NCBI GenBank assembly: GCA_003116995.1 | Contig: BDSL01000011.1 | Span: forward strand, 868,001 to 932,000 | DNA length: 64,000 nt | Direction of reading: 5' to 3' | Origin: Yamagishiella unicocca | Taxonomy: Eukaryota > Chlorophyta > Chlorophyceae > Chlamydomonadales > Volvocaceae | Part shown: positions 50,601 to 59,600 of the stretch, piece after piece | How positions within the stretch are numbered: the stretch's first letter is position 1 | Layout: each line of letters opens with the position of its first letter | Translations under genes and position numbers: made by a program | Notes under the pieces: generated by a model | What the model was told of the DNA's origin: nothing | What the model saw: only the letters and a program-made list of their open reading frames with translations | Database searches by the model: none

Positions 50601-53600
50601 CCAGGCAGGATCCTGGACTGCCGACCGTCGTACGAACTACGAGCTAACCCTTCGCTCCTTTCTCTTCCTTCCGTCCGCTGCCTGGTGTCGCACGCACTGT
50701 TCCGAAATACGTGTCTGCCAGATGGGGCCAGTCCACGTACTACAGGCAACCCACTTGGACGGGCTTCCAGTCAAGATTGACGTCCAAGTTATTGGCAGAC
50801 CAGGCGTCAACGAGCCTGCCAAAGCCATTATGCGCGTTCACGTGGCACCAATGCTGCCACGGGCTGCTGCTGTATCCCCTGGCGCCGCAAGTGCCGCTGT
50901 TGCAAACCCGCCCTTCAATTCTGCTAACAGGATTTCGGCGTCAGCAGTAACCGCCGGGATGGCGATTGATGACGACACAGTACCAGTGACGCCAACAACC
51001 AGGTTGTCATTGCCAATACCGTCCGTGGAGACCTCCCCACTGGGTGGCCCAGCTGACCAACGGGTTGAGAACGGCGCCAGCATGAGAGGCCGTCCTATCC
51101 GTACGCCAAACCGCGTTGCAAAAGCAGGCATTAGCGCGCAGCCCAGTGGCTACCTGGAGGACAGCGTCTTTGAGGGTACTGGTGCTATGCTTCCTCCTCA
51201 CCCGGATTTGCTGCTGGCCGACGGCTTGCCCCTTCCTGGTGTGACCGCTGCCACTGGCAAGGGCTCGCACATAATGGGCCGAAGCAAGCTGGCAGACATG
51301 GTCAAGTCGGTGGCTACCGGTGGGCAGGGTAGTGTCCAGCAAAAGGCATCGGACGATGGTGTTCGGATGCAGCAGCTGCAGGGCAGCAGCGGCTTGAGCT
51401 GCGGGGACGATGGAAAGCCAATGCTGGCCGGGAACGACCCGAGCCTCCCAGGTGCTACTGCAGCATTTGTCAATAGCGGCCTGGCAGTCAAGCGTGAGAC
51501 GCCCCCGTCGGTGCCTGCTGCTAAGGAAGGTACGTACGGACTAACTCCGGACACGTAGCTGCGCGGTTGTGCAGCACCCTGCATAAATTCCTGCCTGGTA
51601 TCGGTGTCTGTTATGCCTGATGATGCATATGTGCCTAATAGTAGTCGAACCGGCCGCCCCTGTCGATCTTGCAGGGGATGTGCGCCCTCCCCAGCTCATG
51701 GAGGGTGATGTGGAATCCGTGGTGAATAGTGTTGGGAATGAGAGCACGGAGGAAGGCCCGGTGAGTAGCCGCTAATTGCGGACAAATGTCGACAGGCTGG
51801 CAGCGAGGCGCTGCACCCATGCTGCTAACGAAATGCGGATCAGCAGCTCAATTCTTTTTGTTTGCTATTTTATTTACTGCTCGGTCATTAGCGACCGCAC
51901 GTATGAATGAAGATGGTGATTTCGTTCCTAATACATGCAGGGAGGCAAGGGTCGTACCGATGCTGCTGGGCGTATACTTAACTGGGTGTCAAGCAAAGGT
52001 GCGTGTCTGTTGCGTTCGTCAGTTATTCGCTTCTACGAGCTTGCGCAGGACATAGATAGGGGCATTTGGTATTTCGAACTGCGCGTGTGCCCTGATATAT
52101 CCTGTTGAACACATTCATATTTTGCTGCCACTTGAACGTCTTCAGGCGCCTTCTACCAGAATTCGCTAGCCGGTACCCTCAAGGTTAGTAGTTATGTTCG
52201 AAGTTCGTTATGTCCGTGTTAACTCAAGCAACAAGTGACCGAAATCAATCTCTGCTGACCGAAATGATGCCAACCTCTCAATCAATCTTCCTCCTTAAGA
52301 TGCGTCTCGAATAAGAAGTGTACTGACTTCTGAATAGGTGTACGGTCTGAATAGCTGTACGGGGAACGAACTGGTGAGAACATTTATCTTTGCATGGTAT
52401 ATGTATGTATGTGCCTTACTTAAATTGCATTGGTTCGGCCGTGCCTGTTGCCACACTTTCGAACTTGGTTCCCATTTGTCGCATTCTCGCGCCGGCAGGC
52501 GGATGATGAGTTGTCCAGGGGCAGCAGCAGTACCGATGACGCGATGGATGACTGCACTCACGTTAGCACCGTTCCGGCCATGCGTCCTGGTCAGCAAAGC
52601 CTGAAACCAGACGGAAAAGAAAGCAAGGGCCGCTCACCTTTAGGGCTAGGCGCAGAAGACACGACTGCTGCTGAGGACGATGCAGGAAGTGATGGCGGCC
52701 AGAGTGCAATGTCAGGCGCACAATCAGGTATGTGCATCCCCGCATGTAGACCCGGATGGCATTTTTCCCTTCCGTACCATGATGTTCTTTGTTAAACCAG
52801 GATGTCGCCAGTGGCTGGTGTAGCGTTATTCATAATTGGCATTAGTTAGGGCACGCTAGACCCGGATGGCATTTTTCCCTTCCATACCATGATGTTCTTT
52901 GTTAAACCAGGATGTCGCCAGTGGCTGGTGTAGCGTTATTCATAATTGGCATTAGTTAGGGCACGCTGAACTGAAATAACTCCACTGCTTCGTTCCGCAA
53001 CCAAGCAATCGAAATGAAATCGTCAATGTATCACTGACATCGTCATGTACCGTGTACATGTGTTGATGTTGGTCGATAATGTGTCGCGGCTTCGCAGCCA
53101 GTGGTACTGAATACACACGCGGCAAGAGGTTCCGGAAGCTCGCCAAGATGATGGACTCCAGCCAGACGCAATTGGTAAGTAATTGACGAACTTCGTTTAT
53201 TGACCTAGCGTCCAATCAATCGACCTGCTGTCGGTAGGAAAGAAACCTTAAACAGGTTGTCCTCGATACTATACGCACAATGCATTTCGACAAATATTAA
53301 CGTACCTAATTATTTGTGTGCAAATTATGTGTAGGTCCAACAACGACTGCGCACGCACGCCTTGGTCGTCGTGGCGGTGCTGGCCGTCGTGCACATCATA
53401 TGCTTTTGCCTCACCATCACTGCGATCAACTCGCAGAAGGACAGCATGCTGAAATTGGGGCGCAGTGGCCAAGCGCAGTTCTTAATGCAGCGGGTAGGTG
53501 CGGTCTATTGCTATGAGTTTTGCAGCGTTGTCTGCCTGTTCTATGATACCTGCGAAAACCATGGCCCGTGCGCGCGTCGCGAAGGCTGCGCACATTGATT

Positions 53601-56600
53601 GAGTATCGATCCCCAACACAGATATATTGAGAAACATAGCTTACCTTCAAACTTAGGCCAGCCATAGGCCAGCCATGTATGTGCCATGTTGCGGCGCCTT
53701 ACGTATCAACCTCCCCACTTGATATTATGGATGGTTCATCAACATGAAGTTGGGGAGAAGATATTAACCGCTAACATAACCGCCCGATCCGTCTTTACTC
53801 GTGCGAGCGTTCGCAGATCATTACAAACGTGCGCTCCTTGGACGTGATTTCTGCAAACAGGTCAATTCCAACCTTGTACACGGTTGCAGACGCGGAGGTG
53901 AGGATAAACGTCGCCGTGACTTAGCTTGATGGCTTGGACGGATAGCGCCCTATGTAGTAGAAAAAAGAAAGAAAGAAAGGTTACGCTGGCACTTGGCCTG
54001 GCGTGGATTATGGAAGGTCGCGGTAATTTTCAGATACGGCCAGCGACCACCTGAGTTTTTTATTATGCAGGTATTACTCCTGCAGCCCCTAAGATTTGCT
54101 TCAGGTGCCGCCTGCTCATCACCATTCACACCTTTTTCGGGCGGAGCATTCATCCGAGCGGGGACTAGGTCCTTATACATGCTCAACTGCCTGTCACATG
54201 GACTAGGACTCGACTAAAGAGCCGAGCTGTCCCAGCTGCTCATATGCAACAGGGGCCCCCTACGCGTTTATTTAGCATGCGCTCCCGCATGGCGTCCACG
54301 GGATAGAGAATGTAGTAGAAAAGAAAAAACCCATGTATGTCTCATTCCATACGTTTCGATATAAGTTTGGGTATATATAACTGTACGCTTACATGGTGCT
54401 TGTGTTTAATGCATGATGCTTGGGTTTCCGACGCTTCAATTAGACACGCATAATGGGACAAGGAGTTTAAAAGCATTGGCCTCGCCCACATCTGCCCTTC
54501 GGTAACTTGTGTATTTCACAGTATTTCGTCCAGCGCATCACGGACGATGCTGACGAGGTGAAGGTAAGCGCGCATACGAGTGAAGAGGTTTTGCCCAGGT
54601 GGGATAGGACACCCTTCCCTTGGCACGGTGTGTAAACCTGTAGCTTACGTGTAGCTTACCTACGACTGCATGGTATGTGCGGCTCCTAACAGCTTCGAGG
54701 ATGTTGATGTCAAGGTAAATAGCCGCGATGCCGACTTGTTAATTGCTGCAACAACTAGATAAGACATTACTCATAGTGTTCCACGTGGGTTGGCTTATTT
54801 CCTGCTCCTTCAGATACGCTTCAATGAAGTCCTCGACGACGCTCGTAACAGTGGATCAAACACTATCCTGGATCTGTATTACAACGCCACGAGAGCAGTA
54901 AGTATACGTTGCCATGCGACTACCAGTATTATTAGCTCTTTCGCTGCCGTGTATTCTGCAGTGAGCGCACGGACATATCTTTTCTCGACGATCGGTAGTA
55001 TAAAAACACTACATTACCGCATTTACCGTCCTAACGCTAGATTTATTACAGCATATCCTCCTACTTCTATAGCGCAAACAAAGTGTACGCGTGGGTCGCT
55101 TGGGAGCGGGCCCACGCACCCTAACCATGCATGATAGATGTAGTATGTTAGGCATACTACTTCCGCCGCCTGCTTCCTTCTGTTTGCTTTCTGGTGAAGA
55201 TGGCCTTGGAGCAGAGTTCATGCCCCTGCCTGCTGCAACAGGTATGGGATTCAAAGGACACTAACGGCACCGACAAAATGATCACCCTGACCATCTGGGT
55301 AAGTTGACGCGGCTATCGGTAGGGGAGATATGCATGAGCCTTGCCCAACCATGGCTAATATAAGCATAGGGTAACACAACCAGATTTCTCTCAAGATAAT
55401 AACACGGCAAATCGTGGTGAAGTTTTGGCGGTTAAACCAAGCATGCGCGCAATGCAATATTACTTTGCATGATCTGTCCGTCGACCCATTCATCAGCTCA
55501 GTAAGCCCACATACAATCATGTCGACTGTCGATGCACAACAGGCAGCTCTGATAATTGCGTTTTGGCATGCATTTAAAAGCGCATGCCATGGATTTCAAT
55601 CACCCCTGCCGCCACGCCATCTCAGGATTTCGCCACTCGGTTCTATACGATGGCGAAGAACATCGAACAAAATTATCACCAGTGGACCCAAGATAACGTA
55701 CGGATTGCCAATACGGATCCTGGTCAGTTCCTCCTCAAAAGCGGGCCTGACCTGTTTAAAGACAACAGGAAGGTTAGTGTATACGACTGAGGGACGCGTG
55801 TTGCGCATGAGTTACATGTGTCAGCACTTATTCCTGTGCCGACAGTAAGCACTTTGACTTCTGGAACGGGCCCATCCTTTCTTCGCATTTTTTTTTGCTT
55901 TTATTCGGATCCGTGGTAATAAGAAAGGGAACTTAAGGAAGCATGGTATGTTATCAACGGGTTTTTCCACAACTGATGTAGGTGAAACAGTGCTTGCCTT
56001 TTTGTGTTTTCGGACGATCCAGTAACATTTGTGCTACACCCTGCAACTTCCAAATCGCCCTAAGCCCTAAAACAGTTCTCCATGACGCTTCTGTATGTCC
56101 TGCACGGTGCAGGTCATTGACGCCCTGCTGTTTATTGCTGTCGATAATGCAAGATGGGTGAGTGAATGGCTGTCGTTCGCATACGACCGCAAAATTGCAC
56201 CCAACCACTCCTGACAGATGATAACTACACAACGCGCGAACGTGTCGTCTGTTTTCCCCTCGTCTGGAATTCCAAATACTTATTATATATTGCGATGACA
56301 TGTCATGAAAAACCATGCCTATCAATGTATGCATGTTTCAACCCCTATGTTTGACTTCGCTAATGTCAGGTCGAGAAACTCCAAATTGTATTTTTGGTGG
56401 TGGAGGGCGCCGCCGTCAGTTTTATTGCCGCATGGTACGTAGGGATCGCGCTGACATTTTCCTATGTACCCCTACCTACTTTGGCGTCCTTAACGAAAGC
56501 AATATTTTCTCAATGAAGTCTGCTATTTCTGCTTGGTGCAAACTGACGTGAGCAGGCGCCACACTTCTCGTCCTCAGGACGTTACAAATCTAACATTCCC

Positions 56601-59600
56601 GCACGCCGTCACTCAACTCCGGCGGCAATAAACGCCCCCACCGGCAATCAGCACTAAACCGGCACTCAGCCCCCGGCAATCCCCTGACCGGCCACAAGTT
56701 CCCGGCAACCCATTCACCAAAACACCGGTTGCAAAACGCGGCAACATACGACATTTGTTTAATATAGTGTACAGTGCCGGTAGAATAACATCTAAGGTAG
56801 CGGCGCACAACACCTGGCGCCACTGCGCCGGCGACCTGGCCGCTGTATAGCTGGGCACAGTCAACAGTACGGGCGGGAGGGGCGGAGGTTAGTTCACAGG
56901 CGGCAGGACGACAACGTCGGCCATGGTGGGAATCAATTAATTAGGAACAACCACGTTTTCTACTTCTGCCGTACTTTGTCCTAGAATATGCCTTCCCTTA
57001 CAGAGAAGTCTACGTCTCCCACCCCTACCAATAAATGTAAAATGTGGCTGTAAGCCATCTTCCTTTGTCATATTGCCAACCTGACACTTCACCATATAAT
57101 GCCCCTCAAACCTATGGCAGCTACCTGACATTCCTGCTGCGTTCTATAGCGGCTCAACGGTACAAGTTATATGGCACGTTCCTGGTAGTTCCACTGGTGA
57201 GGTCGTGACGGAATTTGCAGCCATGCCTTAATTAAGAATTGTGGTGAAGCATAATATGGCAATTAATGTGGTCCTGCTGGCTGTATGTGTGCGGGGATGT
57301 TCCATGTTAAGGATTCGCTAGCAGTGCATATTTTCAAGGGGTATGTAAGAGCGAAATCGCGGTTGTGATGTGTGGCTTGTTTGGTGACACGCGTCGTATT
57401 TATGGATGAGAACGCCATGACGTATATCGGAGGTACATTTTGTGACAGCAAGACCCCCGGACTTGCTCTGCGTGCAGGGGCTCACAAGGGCCCTGGCTTC
57501 GCAGAACACGAGCCTCATGGTTGAGGTACGTTGGAGCGGACTGCAGATATGTTAACTGTTGTATTATATAATACACGTGTCTGAGACAACACATACGTGT
57601 GTTTCTAGTCCTAGATAGAGGCATACTCGCCGTACTCATCATCAACGAGTTTCGATTCGATACTTCGACCTGCAGAATATATCTTTGCTGTGTACTGGAC
57701 GGACGCGACCACAGCCCATGATTGCTTCTGCCCACCGCTTGCTTTGGTGTCGGATGTTAAGGACGATTTACATACTGATGTACAGGAGGAGGATGAACAA
57801 GATGGCGATGACGACGACGAGAGAATGGTGCCTGCTGGCGTGGCAGATGAGGATGAAGGCGGCATCACAAAACTTAAGCGACGCGCAACACTGAACATAC
57901 AGGCTGCTGATGATGATGCCGGTGCCACTGGAGGCGCTGCGCTCACCAGCTGGGGAAGCCGCCGCAGGGATCCCACCCGCAATGACGACAGTGCCCATCT
58001 CCGTGATACGGGCAAAGCTCGTGACAACAGTCTTCGACGTGGCGCGTACGACTCCGAGCGAAGGCCATACGACAAGTTTGACAAACAGCGCACCATGACG
58101 TCCGATTCAATTGGCGAGCACCGTGGCAGCGGCTGCTGGGGCTGGATGACGGGGCAGCTGCGTACTATGCGGGCACAGCTTACACGGTAAGCTGTGTAGA
58201 TAGGGTGTGTGAAGCATTCATAGTGTCCGTGCTTTCAGCCTCGTCGTACAACCAGATCCATGCAATCTTTGTGATCATAGGATCAGCAATGCAACCAAGC
58301 AAACCTGGTGTACTGTGTGCGCTCATTGCAGGCGAAACCGCTCCGTGGTAATGCCGCTCCCACAGTCATCTATGACGGCTGCTGCTGGGGGACAGGCCGC
58401 TTCCTCCGCTAGCACGAGCAAACGGAGCTTGAAGCGTGACTCTCGTGAAACCACTCTGATGCTTCTGCCTTTTGTCCTCTGGTCGGCTCTGGTAAGCTAA
58501 TTGATGCTAAGCTGGTTGATGTTAAGTAAGCGGTTGCCACCGAGCGTATTACTGCTGTGCTCATCCGGCATGAGAGCCACTATTGGAGGAGTTTGGATCC
58601 ACTTGTTAATCTTGCTATGTGCTACGTTACCACGCACCACCAAACTCGCCCATTTTACTGAAAAACTCGCGCTTAACTACGTAGCCTAACATTATGTCAC
58701 ACGCCCCCTTTTTAGACCCACATACGACGTACCTATTCGCTTCTGCGTTTCGGACGACATTTTTTTATTAAATACCTAGATTTAGTCCTGAACGTAAGCG
58801 TTTTCCTAATGACTGCCTGAACGCTTCAGCAATTTAAGTTATCTGGACAATCCTTTCTCTTCCTGACGCAATTACAGAACAAGCTAGCCTGGCAGCTTTG
58901 GTCGATCGCAGCAGCCTAGCAGTGCACTGCTATGTAGCCCTCATCTCCAACCACATGCAGCCATGTAGGGTTGATCATGTAATGATGGCGACTTGACTCG
59001 CTCGTCTCGCATATTGGCTCAGAAACGAGAGCTTGTTCAATTGTGATGTGCGGTTGTTCCTTCGCAGGTAATTTCAATGTACATCGTTGCTGTCCTAAAG
59101 ATGCAGGTACGTTGCTGAGTCTTGCTGCACCCTGTACATGTCGACATCTTAAACTCAGCCGCATTATGAACATACGTTAGGCTGTGTTTCAGACTTACTT
59201 GCAACCGTTCAATGCCTTCTTTTATGCGCTTCGCCCGTGCGCAGGGTGTGGTGGAGGTTGTGGCCGTGCACTCAGTGGTAAACTTCATGTCTGCAAGGAC
59301 ATACCGAACGGTACGCCCACACGCGAGGGCGTTCGTCGTGTTTGGGCCGTCGTCAATTATACGCCTACTGTATGAGAAAGTTAAACGTTGCATATGTTTG
59401 TCTATGCTGGTCGCTGCGGCCATTTGGCAGTCTACGTAGGGCCATGTTAACGATCCACCCAACTGACACAACTTCCTGCCTGCCCGCCATTACTCGTAGG
59501 TCTTCTTCGCTCAGGTAATTGTGATGCATGGTTGGTGCTCGCTACGCCCGTCAAGGAATGTCCGAAATTAATTTTAGCATTGTGATGCCACTTAGGGATT

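Noticed and set aside
50581..50721. Upstream extension of the open frame before exon 50722
   Set aside because: The frame is open there, but gene A has an acceptor at the same place and the extra residues have no counterpart, so this is intron.
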